The notes under the pieces: generated by a model
What the model was told of the DNA's origin: nothing
Databases searched by the model: none
What the model saw: the letters and a program-made list of their open reading frames with translations, nothing else
Program-made: the position numbers and the translations under genes
From: Bacteroidota bacterium
GTDB lineage: Bacteria; Bacteroidota; JABWAT01
NCBI GenBank assembly: GCA_020161835.1
Contig: JAIUNL010000002.1
Span: 1-64,000, forward strand
Direction: 5' to 3'
DNA length: 64,000 nt
In this document: one piece after another, positions 7,304 through 15,303 of the stretch
How positions within the stretch are numbered: position 1 is the stretch's first letter
How the letters are laid out: each line of letters opens with the position of its first letter

Positions 7304-10300
7304 ATGCCAACCAAGAAAAACGAATCTGAAGATTTATACCAAAAAGCCCTCACTGAAGTCAGAAAAGAACTGTTTGAAACCTTTCAGAAATATAAAATCG
7401 TTGCAGATAATACAACTGATTGGGTCTTTTGGATTTCTCCCGGAAATAAACTCATCTACTGTTCACCCTCCTGTAAACAAATCACCGGGTATGAACCTGA
7501 AGAATTTGAGAATAAGCCCGATTTATTGCTTTCCATCATCCTGCCTGAAGATCAGAAGGCCTTCACTGAGCATCAGGAACTCATAGAAAAATCCAGAGAA
7601 ATCAGTGAATTAAAATTCCGGATAATAAAAAAAACCGGTGAAACCCGTTGGATTCAGCATATTTGCCGTCCTATTTATTCTGGAACAGGCGTCTACCTGG
7701 GAATAAGAGGTAGTAACCGCGATGTAACGGCCTGGCAACAGACTGAAGATGCGCTGCTTTCAAGTGAAACCCGTTACAGAACGCTCGTTGAAACCGCAAC
7801 TGATCTCATCAGTATTTATGACATGAGCGGGAAATTCCTCTATACAAATCCAGCAATTGAAACGGTTTTGGGTTATTCGCCGGAAGAAGCTGCCAACCTA
7901 TCTGTTTTTGATATTATTCCGGACAACTCCCTGCCTGATGTGAAAGAAAGACGACAAAAAAGAATTGATCTCATTTCTGATACGCACCGGTACGAGATAA
8001 ATCTGAAACATAAAAACGGTACGTTGGTCCCCTTCGATGTGAGTTCATCCGTTTTTTATGACAAGGAAAATAAACTCCTGAACCTGTCTATTGCACGGAA
8101 TATCTCTACCCAGAAAAAAACGGAATCTTCACTCAAGGTTGCCGAAGAAAAGTACAGATCAATTGTTGAGAATGTTCAGGAAGGTATCTTTCAGACCAGT
8201 ATTGATGGCCATTTTATCATGGGCAATAGTGCCCTGGCCAAAATTTTAAAGTATGCAGATACAGACGAACTGCTAGCCAGAATCACCTCCCTTTCCGACC
8301 AGCTGTATGCGGAACCCGGTCACCGTGATATCCTGATTGGCGAACTCATTGAAAAAGGATTTGTTAATGATTTTCTCAGTCTTGTTTATTGCAAGGATGG
8401 TTCGAAGATCTGGATTTCTGAAAATGTTAAACTAATAAAAAAGCCAGACGGAAGTCCGGATTTTCTTGAAGGAACCTTAATTGACGTTACTTCAAAGAAA
8501 GAGACTGAACAAAAACTTAACGAAATGGTCAACGAATTCAGTTCTTTAATTGAAGGAATTCCGGATTCGATTTTCTTTAAAGATTTCAACGGGCGCTGGC
8601 TGATCATCAATTCGGTTGCAAGAAAACTTTTCAGACTTGAACAAATTGACTGGCAGGGTAAGACTGACCAGGAACTTGCAGAACTTCAGCCTGAAATGAA
8701 ATCCGCATTTGAAGCCTGCATCCTCAGTGACCGAAAAGCCTGGAACGCCGGCGAACGAATCGACATCATTGAAATTGTAAAAGACACAGACGGCAATCCG
8801 CACTATTTTGAAACCACAAAAATTCCCCTGTTCGAAGGAACCAGTCCGTTCGGACTTGTCATCATTGGCCGTGATATCACCCAGCAACGTCAGGCCAGAG
8901 AAACCATTCATGAACAGGGATTATTACTTGACCATGCCAGCGACGCCATTATTGTAACCGATCTGGAGTTCAGAATTCAGTACTGGAATAAAAGTGCTGA
9001 GAAAATGTATGGCTGGAAACTTGGCGATATTATTGGTAAACCCATCGACAGTTTACTTGCCCGGCATCAGAACGGGACTGAAGAAAGACGGTCTATAATT
9101 CACAACAAAGGTGAATGGTCAGGTGAACTTTCACATCAGAATATTGCAGGTGCTGAAATTGTAGTTGAAAGCCGGCAAAATATTATTGTCGATTCGTCCG
9201 GCGAGCCGAAATCCATCCTTCATATCAATTCTGATATTACCGATAAAAAGAGGCTGGAACGCCAGTTTCTCCGGGCACAACGGATGGAAAGTATAGGCAG
9301 AATGGCAAGTGGTATTGCCCATGATCTCAACAATATTCTCTCGCCAATTTTAATTTCGGTTCAGCGGTTTCAGGATCTGAATATTGGTGCAGAACATCAG
9401 AACTGGATCAACATGCTGGAAAATAATGTTCAGCGTGCAGCAACCATGATGAAACAACTTCTCATGTTTTCCCGTGGCGTTGAAGGAATTCATTCCAAAA
9501 CAGACATCCAAAAAGTAATCAGGGATGTCGAAAAAATTGTCAAATCAACTTTCCCCAAAAATATTACCGTAATCTGTAGTATTGATCAGGCTTTATGGCC
9601 GGTTTTAGGGGATGCAACCCAACTTCACCAGGTTATTTTAAACTTAGCCGTTAATGCCCGGGATGCTATGCCTGCCGGCGGACAACTTTTTATTGAAGCT
9701 GAAAATGTAGTTTTCCATCAGGATTATATTTACCGGTTCACTGAAGCCAAGCCAGGTAATTATATTCTCGTAAAGGTTACCGATTCGGGAGTTGGTATTT
9801 CACCGGATATAATGGATAAAATCTTTGACCCGTTTTTCACAACCAAAGATCTTGAAAAAGGAACCGGTCTGGGACTTTCGACTGTGGCCGCTATTGCAAA
9901 AAGCCACCAGGGTTTTGTGAATGTGTACAGTGAAGTCGGCCAGGGCGCCCAATTCAAACTCTACATACCGGCGTTGACCACTGACATTGAAGAAAATGAG
10001 CCGGATAACAAGATTTTGCAGCACGACGGAAAAGGAACCACGATTCTGATTGTGGATGATGAAGAACCCATCTTAAGTATGCTTTCTGCCGTTTTAGCTG
10101 ATTATAATTACAAAGTACTGACCGCAACTGACGGCATTCAGGCAATTGGTTTATTTACGACCACGCCAGACATTCAGGTTGTCATTACCGACATGAATAT
10201 GCCCAAAATGGATGGAGCCACCCTGATCAGAACCCTCCATGCCATCCGTCCCGGACTTTCCATCATCGCCACCAGCGGACTTCCTGAACGTGACATTCAC

Positions 10301-10396
10301 CATGAAGACATCCGCCGGATGATAGTCTCCTTCCTGATGAAACCCTACCGAACCGAAGCAGTTTTAAAAGAACTTGCCAGAATTTTAGAAAGTTGA
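7304..10396 (+). CDS. Five-PAS hybrid histidine kinase with C-terminal receiver
   Basis: A 1030-residue soluble sensor kinase. It has five consecutive PAS domains at about residues 27-150, 155-275, 280-405, 410-530 and 535-655. Several end in PAC-like motifs (RDVT, RNIS, RDIT). The HisKA dimerisation helix has phospho-acceptor His about 673 (GIAHDLNN). The HATPase domain carries the N box NARDAM (about 783), DSGVGI and GTGLGLST. A receiver domain from about 912 has IVDDEE and phospho-acceptor Asp in VITDMNMPKMDG. There are no membrane segments, so it should sense an internal cue such as redox, a ligand or light. No separate response regulator or output gene is adjacent, so the phosphoryl target is unknown. 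Confidence 0.93.
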   Translation: MPTKKNESEDLYQKALTEVRKELFETFQKYKIVADNTTDWVFWISPGNKLIYCSPSCKQITGYEPEEFENKPDLLLSIILPEDQKAFTEHQELIEKSREISELKFRIIKKTGETRWIQHICRPIYSGTGVYLGIRGSNRDVTAWQQTEDALLSSETRYRTLVETATDLISIYDMSGKFLYTNPAIETVLGYSPEEAANLSVFDIIPDNSLPDVKERRQKRIDLISDTHRYEINLKHKNGTLVPFDVSSSVFYDKENKLLNLSIARNISTQKKTESSLKVAEEKYRSIVENVQEGIFQTSIDGHFIMGNSALAKILKYADTDELLARITSLSDQLYAEPGHRDILIGELIEKGFVNDFLSLVYCKDGSKIWISENVKLIKKPDGSPDFLEGTLIDVTSKKETEQKLNEMVNEFSSLIEGIPDSIFFKDFNGRWLIINSVARKLFRLEQIDWQGKTDQELAELQPEMKSAFEACILSDRKAWNAGERIDIIEIVKDTDGNPHYFETTKIPLFEGTSPFGLVIIGRDITQQRQARETIHEQGLLLDHASDAIIVTDLEFRIQYWNKSAEKMYGWKLGDIIGKPIDSLLARHQNGTEERRSIIHNKGEWSGELSHQNIAGAEIVVESRQNIIVDSSGEPKSILHINSDITDKKRLERQFLRAQRMESIGRMASGIAHDLNNILSPILISVQRFQDLNIGAEHQNWINMLENNVQRAATMMKQLLMFSRGVEGIHSKTDIQKVIRDVEKIVKSTFPKNITVICSIDQALWPVLGDATQLHQVILNLAVNARDAMPAGGQLFIEAENVVFHQDYIYRFTEAKPGNYILVKVTDSGVGISPDIMDKIFDPFFTTKDLEKGTGLGLSTVAAIAKSHQGFVNVYSEVGQGAQFKLYIPALTTDIEENEPDNKILQHDGKGTTILIVDDEEPILSMLSAVLADYNYKVLTATDGIQAIGLFTTTPDIQVVITDMNMPKMDGATLIRTLHAIRPGLSIIATSGLPERDIHHEDIRRMIVSFLMKPYRTEAVLKELARILES

Positions 10397-10716
10397 AAAT
10401 TTCATTTTACCACAGAGGACACAGAGTTTAATTCGGAGTTTCACTGAGAATTTCATTTTTTATTTTTAGGAAAATGGACAAACCAGATCATTTCCAAAAA
10501 GAAAGAATTTAAAAAAAGTATTAATCCCAGACTTTTAGCAAGTTCGGGATGACAACCTCTCCGAATAGCATAAAAAAACGAAACTGTCATTCCCGTCCCG
10601 CAAGCGGGACGGGAATGACACAGAAAAATTTCTGTGATTAACTTAGTGATCCTCTGTGATAAAAGTGTTTGTCTTCATTCCTATTTCCCGTATTTTCGTA
10701 GAAAATTGAGGTTATT
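10397..10716. repeat. Intergenic repeats before icd
   Basis: No gene. The stretch begins with an ACCACAGAGGACACAGAG-type sequence (about 10410-10430), related to CTCTGTG repeats at 10.65, 31.9, 32.2 and 35.5 kb. A degenerate relative of the CCCGGACTTGATCCGGG repeat lies at about 10526-10553. A perfect hairpin at 10585-10620 has 17-bp arms TGTCATTCCCGTCCCGC and their complement, with a 2-nt AA loop. The icd promoter occupies the end. Confidence 0.8.
10668..10698 (+). promoter_or_regulatory. Candidate promoter of icd (TTTG-N19-TATTTTCG)
   Basis: TTTG at 10668-10671, a 19-bp spacer and TATTTTCG at 10691-10698 differ at one base from TTTG-N19-TAnnTTTG. The start codon is 18 bp further on, which predicts a very short leader. 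Confidence 0.45.
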
Positions 10717-11724
10717 ATGCATCAGGTTGTTTTGATTCCGGGAGATGGAATCGGTCAGGAAATTACAGAATCAGTGAAGGCTGTTTTTTCTGCAGCAAAG
10801 GTTAAAATAAACTGGATAGATGCCGTAGCTGGTATGGCTGGTGTTGATCAGTATGATGATCCGCTTCCTGAAGAAACACTTGATCTCATCAAACTTTATA
10901 AAATTGCACTGAAAGGTCCGCTTACAACTCCCGTTGGAGGTGGTTTCAGATCGGTTAACGTGACTTTACGGAAAGCATTTGACTTATATTGTAACATCCG
11001 TCCTGCATTCAGTATTGCCTCCGTTCCGACTCCGTTTACATTAGTTGACATGGTTATGTTCCGTGAAAATACTCAGGGTTTGTACATTGGTCAGGAAAGA
11101 TGGCTGAACGATGAGCAAACTATTGCTGAAAGTAAAGCCGTCATAAGCCGGAATGCCAGTGAGAAGATTATCCGGGCTGCATTTGAATACGCCAAACTTC
11201 ACAACCGAAAAAAAGTGACCCTGGTTCATAAGGCAAATATATTAAAATTAACAACCGGCTTATTTCTGCAGGTCGGGAAAGAAATAGCAGCACTTTACCC
11301 GGATATTCAGTTTGAAGATCTGATTGTCGATAATATGGCAATGCAGATGGTGATTAGACCTCAGCGGTTCGATGTGGTGGTGACAACCAATTTGTTCGGT
11401 GATATTCTGTCTGATCTTGCTTCAGGGTTGGTTGGCGGGCTTGGCGTTACCGGATCAGCCAATATTGGAACCGATTACGCCATTTTTGAAGCGGTTCACG
11501 GTTCTGCACCTGACATTGCCGGACAGGGGAAAGCCAATCCGACTGCCTTTTTATTTTCAGCGTGCATGATGCTCGATTATCTGGGTGATGCTGAAAAAGC
11601 AGAGAAAATCCGCCAGGCGATCCTGAAAGCTCTGGAAAATAAGTCAGTTTGTACTGGAGATATCGGCGGAAAAGGAACCACAAGTACCTTCACAGGAGAA
11701 GTTTGCCGGTTGGTGGGGAAATAG
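10717..11724 (+). CDS. icd: NAD-dependent isocitrate dehydrogenase (isocitrate/isopropylmalate dehydrogenase family)
   Basis: A 335-residue beta-decarboxylating dehydrogenase. It begins HQVVLIPGDGIGQEI and has the substrate-binding loop GPLTTPVGGGFRSVNVTLRK followed by NIRP. The serine/arginine pattern is of the isocitrate type, not the leucine-containing isopropylmalate type. Further motifs are the metal-binding NLFGDILSDLASGL and the cofactor segment FEAVHGSAPDIAGQGKANP. The nucleotide-binding region and short length resemble NAD-dependent (IDH3-like) enzymes. It should convert isocitrate to 2-oxoglutarate, which the korAB enzyme in this window could oxidise further. It is monocistronic. 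A related family member such as homoisocitrate dehydrogenase is the main alternative. Confidence 0.85.
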   Translation: MHQVVLIPGDGIGQEITESVKAVFSAAKVKINWIDAVAGMAGVDQYDDPLPEETLDLIKLYKIALKGPLTTPVGGGFRSVNVTLRKAFDLYCNIRPAFSIASVPTPFTLVDMVMFRENTQGLYIGQERWLNDEQTIAESKAVISRNASEKIIRAAFEYAKLHNRKKVTLVHKANILKLTTGLFLQVGKEIAALYPDIQFEDLIVDNMAMQMVIRPQRFDVVVTTNLFGDILSDLASGLVGGLGVTGSANIGTDYAIFEAVHGSAPDIAGQGKANPTAFLFSACMMLDYLGDAEKAEKIRQAILKALENKSVCTGDIGGKGTTSTFTGEVCRLVGK

Positions 11725-11754
11725 GTGTAAGGCATAAGGCGTAAGGGATAAGGC

Positions 11755-11815
11755 AAAAACCTGGACACTGTCCTTCGACGTCGCTCAGGAACCGAGTCGA
11801 AGTGCCCAGGTTTTT
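11755..11815 (+). terminator. Hairpin built on a TTCGA/CTCA repeat, possible icd terminator
   Basis: AAAAACCTGG (11755-11764) pairs with CCAGGTTTTT (11806-11815) and encloses a TCCTTCGACgtcGCTCAGGA repeat plus half of another. The arms end in a T-run, so the element could terminate icd. The preceding GTAAGGCATAAGGCGTAAGG stretch is part of the heptamer-like family described elsewhere. The rest of the gap to 12014 shows nothing else. Confidence 0.5.
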
Positions 11816-12014
11816 ACCTATTGGCTATTAGGTTATTCCAATTCCACTTCCCCCGATAAAATCGGGATTTACAACTTTTCAAGTCATCGATCCGGCTCAC
11901 GACGGAGAGGGTTATACGGCAACGGGAGCTTCAAAGAAGGTAAATGAAAAAATACCTTCTAAAACTTGTTTAAATCAAACAATTACAGGATGACACAATA
12001 TCTGGTTTTAAGAG

Positions 12015-12464
12015 TCACTTACTTTTTATCTTCACCACTCTTGTTGAATAACCAATATAACTGCAAATGATGAAGGAATTGTCAAAATACCTGGATTTGA
12101 AACTAACCTTTCCGGTAGAATCTGAGTAAACATGGTGTTTAATCATAAATTTCATGGCAGATTCATCTTCACTAATCAGGACAGAATATAAAATTTCTGC
12201 TTCTGGCAGTGGTTCACCGGATTCGGAATCTAAAATCATTGAGTTTAATGTTAACTCATTATTTACATTTTTTATTTCAATGACATTTAAGGCAATTGGA
12301 GATTCACCTAAAACTACACCCTTATAAACAATGATTGTATTATTTGCAGAATCAATTTGATTCCGTGAAAAATTTTCAAGAACCGATATTTCCAGTGGAA
12401 ATCGTGATTGATAGCTACATTGGGATACCAAAATTGAAAATATGAATACAAATAAATTTATCAT
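12015..12464 (-). CDS. Secreted protein with carboxypeptidase-regulatory-like domain
   Basis: A 149-residue envelope protein. The N-terminus MINLFVFIFSILVSQCSYQ is a signal sequence with a possible but atypical lipobox (Gln before Cys). The body is a beta-rich domain with the Bacteroidota CarboxypepD_reg pattern: LDSESGEPLPEAEILYSVL, then DSTGKVSFKSR, then a hydrophobic strand and SYIGYSTRVVKI. The reading frame extends upstream to a TTG at 12485, but the ATG at 12464 gives the better signal peptide. Base composition is more A+T rich than the flanking enzymes, as for the other small secreted proteins here. Function unknown; possibly surface adhesion or assembly. Confidence 0.7.
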   Translation of the reverse strand: MINLFVFIFSILVSQCSYQSRFPLEISVLENFSRNQIDSANNTIIVYKGVVLGESPIALNVIEIKNVNNELTLNSMILDSESGEPLPEAEILYSVLISEDESAMKFMIKHHVYSDSTGKVSFKSRYFDNSFIICSYIGYSTRVVKIKSK

Positions 12465-12749
12465 TTCTTGAATAAACCCTTCCAAATATCCCGATTAAAC
12501 TAAATTTTAATCAAAGAATAAAAAAAACAAATAGTTAAAACTTTATCTCTCGTTTTATTTAAATTTTCTTTCAATTCATGGCCTTCGTTTGGGATCCTGG
12601 AACTTAGGTTCCCTTTCCATTTTCAAAAGGAAAGGAAAATTTTTACTCTCAGATTTTTTCAGTCCCCGAAAGTGTTTTCAATCTTAGCCGGATCCGCGGT
12701 TCGTAACCGAACCTTGGACGGGATCTTCGCTTTGCTCGACTTCTGACTT
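12465..12749. repeat. Intergenic region with CGGTTCG and TTCGC repeats
   Basis: No gene. A palindrome CGGTTCGTAACCGAACC at about 12697-12713 is shared in inverted orientation with 50.84-50.86 kb. It is followed by GGGATCTTCGCTTTGCTCGAC, which is related to copies at 50.14 and 58.3 kb. An AGGAACC/GGTTCC-like pair lies near 12595-12612. Confidence 0.7.
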
Positions 12750-13802
12750 CTACCTACTGGCCCTGACCCTCGCCACATCCACTTCAGCAAGAAGTTCTTT
12801 CCCGTTCGTAATATGTTCAACAAAATGATTGGCGAACCATGGAATTAACGAAACCCCCTTTGTCCCAAATCCATTAAAGATACCAATCTGAGGGAGTTCT
12901 TCATGCCAGCCGATGAAAGGACGGCGATCCTGAACGGTGGGCCTGACGCCTGCATCATGTTCAACCACTTCAAACGGAATAGAAACCAGGCTCTTCACTT
13001 TTTCAATTAATTCTTCCCTGCCTGCCTGTGTCGGATTAAAAGACAAATCATTCCAGTTATAGGTTGCTCCAACTCTGAAAAGGCCGTTTTCCAGCGGAAG
13101 AATAAATCCGTTTTTCGAAACAATGCCATCCAGGTCAAGTCCCGGAACGTCAAGAGTTAATACTTCCCCTTTTGTGGGTAAAAACGGCAAATGTGAGAAC
13201 CAGGTTGTTGGCTGATTATACCAACCATCTGCCAGAATCAATTTTTTTGTTTTAAAACCCTTCCAGAGAATGTGATCGGCTTTAATTTTAACCTGATCCG
13301 GGTTAAAATCAGATACGAAAAGATGCTGACCTGAAATGAATTTGTCATGCATTGAACTTAGAAATTTTTCTGTATTCAGCCAGCCTCCACCCGGAATCAC
13401 CAGTCCGCCAAACGGTTGAATAACTCCTTTTGAAAGTTCTCCTTTTTCAAAAAGGAAAGGGGTAAAGGGAGCAGGGTCATCTTCATCAATTTTATTCAGA
13501 AATTCCATTCGCTGTTCTGTTGATGAAAAGGTGCGGTAAATGGGTTTTTGGTGGTAAAACAGACGGTTCGTTTCCAGTTCAATTTCACGGTAGGTTTCTT
13601 CTGCAAAAGGAAAAAGGTCATCCGCCATCCAGGTTTTTACAAACCGTCGGCCTGTAATCGGATTAAAAACCCCACCTGCAACACGTGATGACGAATTCTT
13701 TCGGAAACGATCAATGACCAGCACAGAAAGCCCGTGTTTTTGAGCAGTCCAGGCAAGAAGAGAGCCGGCAAGTCCTTGTCCGATAATGAGTAGGTCGAGC
13801 AT
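12750..13802 (-). CDS. FAD-dependent oxidoreductase (DAO family)
   Basis: A 350-residue flavoprotein of the glycine/D-amino-acid oxidase superfamily. The Rossmann FAD motif is at the very N-terminus (LDLLIIGQGLAGSLLAWTA), followed by VLVIDR and a substrate segment SSSRVAGGVFNPITGRRFV. The C-terminal FAD-contact region is DAGVRPTVQDRRPFIG followed by NGFGTKG. No signal peptide is seen. Members of this Bacteroidota-type group have no defined substrate; candidates are amino acids or tRNA wobble modification (MnmC-C-like). The gene is isolated. The start region abuts repeats CCCTTCGAC...CTCAGGG (13833-13851) that separate it from the next gene. Confidence 0.85.
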   Translation of the reverse strand: MLDLLIIGQGLAGSLLAWTAQKHGLSVLVIDRFRKNSSSRVAGGVFNPITGRRFVKTWMADDLFPFAEETYREIELETNRLFYHQKPIYRTFSSTEQRMEFLNKIDEDDPAPFTPFLFEKGELSKGVIQPFGGLVIPGGGWLNTEKFLSSMHDKFISGQHLFVSDFNPDQVKIKADHILWKGFKTKKLILADGWYNQPTTWFSHLPFLPTKGEVLTLDVPGLDLDGIVSKNGFILPLENGLFRVGATYNWNDLSFNPTQAGREELIEKVKSLVSIPFEVVEHDAGVRPTVQDRRPFIGWHEELPQIGIFNGFGTKGVSLIPWFANHFVEHITNGKELLAEVDVARVRASR

Positions 13803-13978
13803 GGAATTCAGAAGTTAGAAGTTAGAAGTCAGCCCTTCGACAAGCTCAGGGACCAAAATTAGTAGTCAGTAGAGCCAGGTCCCTGACCTGGCTCTAAATA
13901 AATGGAGAAGTAAAGGAAAATATCACTAAATGGTAGTAAGGATATCCCAAATGGAATTCATTAACCATTAATCATTAA

Positions 13979-14848
13979 TCATTTACCTTTATGTTGCCTT
14001 CCCATCAGCCAATAACCCGTTTTTAAACGATGAATTACATTTAGTACCAAAAACCAAAAGATAAGATTAATTGCAGACAGAACAAGTGCTAATGCAAGAA
14101 GCTTGGTCATTAATAAAGAAATGAAGTAAAGTAAATTTTCACCCGAAATCACGATACCAAAAGAAAGTAAGACATAATTAAACAAAAAAACCAGAACAAA
14201 CATGAAAATCCAACCGGGAAGAGTACCTTTCAAGTCTGCAAAAGAAGGAGCCATATGCGTTACGACAGCAAGAGAAACATATAAAATCAACCAGTTAAAC
14301 GGGTTTTGCCAAAAACTTCCTTTAGATAAAAGTGAAAACAATTCAGATCCGGCCAGATTTAGAGTTTGAATATGCAGCCCTAAAACGGAAAGCCAGTCAT
14401 GACTTTGTCCGGGAAGTAAATCAGCCCTCCAGGTTACCGGAAAGGAACCCGAAAGCATCAGCAAACCCAACAAAAAGGCTGATCCGGCGAAAAGTGGTGC
14501 AAGTCCGATAAACCAACGGCCAATCCAGTGCAACGGATTTCGTGGATTATGAGTGTACTTTACGTAACCCAGTACCTGACTTTCAGGATCGGGAATAAAA
14601 AACCTGACCTCTTTAATCGGGCATCTGAAAAGAAAACACATCAAGGCATGTGATGATTCATGAACCGGAGCACCCAGCCATGCCGTTAGCCAGATTCCTT
14701 TATAGCCGGTCGTTTTGATGAACCATCCTGTCACCAGACGTTCAGAAGTATAAATTAAAAGGGAAATGAAAAGAGGAAAAGCAAAAAGTAAAGTACCCTG
14801 CCAAAGCGTAGAACGAAGTGCAGGTAACAGGGCCTCAGTCAGGTTCAT
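13979..14848 (-). CDS. Polytopic membrane protein with HExxH motif (putative metalloprotease-like)
   Basis: A 289-residue integral membrane protein with about six hydrophobic helices. Helix 1-2 is followed by GAPVHESSHALMCFLF (His63, Glu64, His67), an HExxH zinc-binding signature embedded at a membrane boundary as in site-2 proteases (M50) and DUF3267-type proteins. The usual second metal ligand motif of M50 (NxxPxxxxDG) is not evident; a later NPRNPLHWIGRW could contribute. I therefore call it M50-like only. Its start overlaps the stop of the upstream YjbR gene by 4 bp (ATGA), so the two are translationally coupled. Confidence 0.65.
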   Translation of the reverse strand: MNLTEALLPALRSTLWQGTLLFAFPLFISLLIYTSERLVTGWFIKTTGYKGIWLTAWLGAPVHESSHALMCFLFRCPIKEVRFFIPDPESQVLGYVKYTHNPRNPLHWIGRWFIGLAPLFAGSAFLLGLLMLSGSFPVTWRADLLPGQSHDWLSVLGLHIQTLNLAGSELFSLLSKGSFWQNPFNWLILYVSLAVVTHMAPSFADLKGTLPGWIFMFVLVFLFNYVLLSFGIVISGENLLYFISLLMTKLLALALVLSAINLIFWFLVLNVIHRLKTGYWLMGRQHKGK

Positions 14849-15195
14849 TGTAAACCTGACTGCACAGATTTTGGAAGTGACTGAAAAACAAGGTCGTAAG
14901 AATGGGAAATCAACTCCCGGATTTGATTGTGATCAAGTGAACCGACCACTGAAACGGTGTTCCAGTGTTTTTTATTCATGTGAAATCCGGGAAAAATGTC
15001 ATCGGGAAACTGGTCTCTAAGTTCAACGGCTTTTTCAGGATCACACTTCAGATTTACAGTTTCAGGTTCAGAAAGGCTGGTTAGAAGAAAGATTTTCCCG
15101 CCAACCCGAAATGCTAAAGTTTCTTCATCAAAAGGTAAATCTTCAGTTACACCTGTTTTTTCCAAACAAAACGACCGAATTTCTTCCAATAACAT
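14845..15195 (-). CDS. MmcQ/YjbR family protein
   Basis: A 116-residue protein of the MmcQ/YjbR (CyaY-like fold) family. Visible family features are an N-terminal helix LLEEIRSFCLEKTGVTEDLPF, the strand pair TLAFRVGGKIFLL, CDPEKAVELRDQFPDDIFPGFHMNKKHWNTV (the hallmark HMNKxHW motif) and a C-terminal helix SHSYDLVFQSLPKSV. Family members are small and often described as DNA-binding, but their role is unsettled. The frame runs up to a TTG at 15228; the ATG at 15195 gives the usual length of about 117. It couples to the downstream membrane protein by a 4-bp overlap. Confidence 0.85.
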   Translation of the reverse strand: MLLEEIRSFCLEKTGVTEDLPFDEETLAFRVGGKIFLLTSLSEPETVNLKCDPEKAVELRDQFPDDIFPGFHMNKKHWNTVSVVGSLDHNQIRELISHSYDLVFQSLPKSVQSGLQ

Positions 15196-15303
15196 ACAAT
15201 ATTTCCTATTTCTTAGGGTAAAATCCAATTTAATTTCGTTGAATTCAAGAATTTTGTTTATTTTAGGATGATAAGAATGAATCTGAAAATAAACGGAAAC
15301 TGA

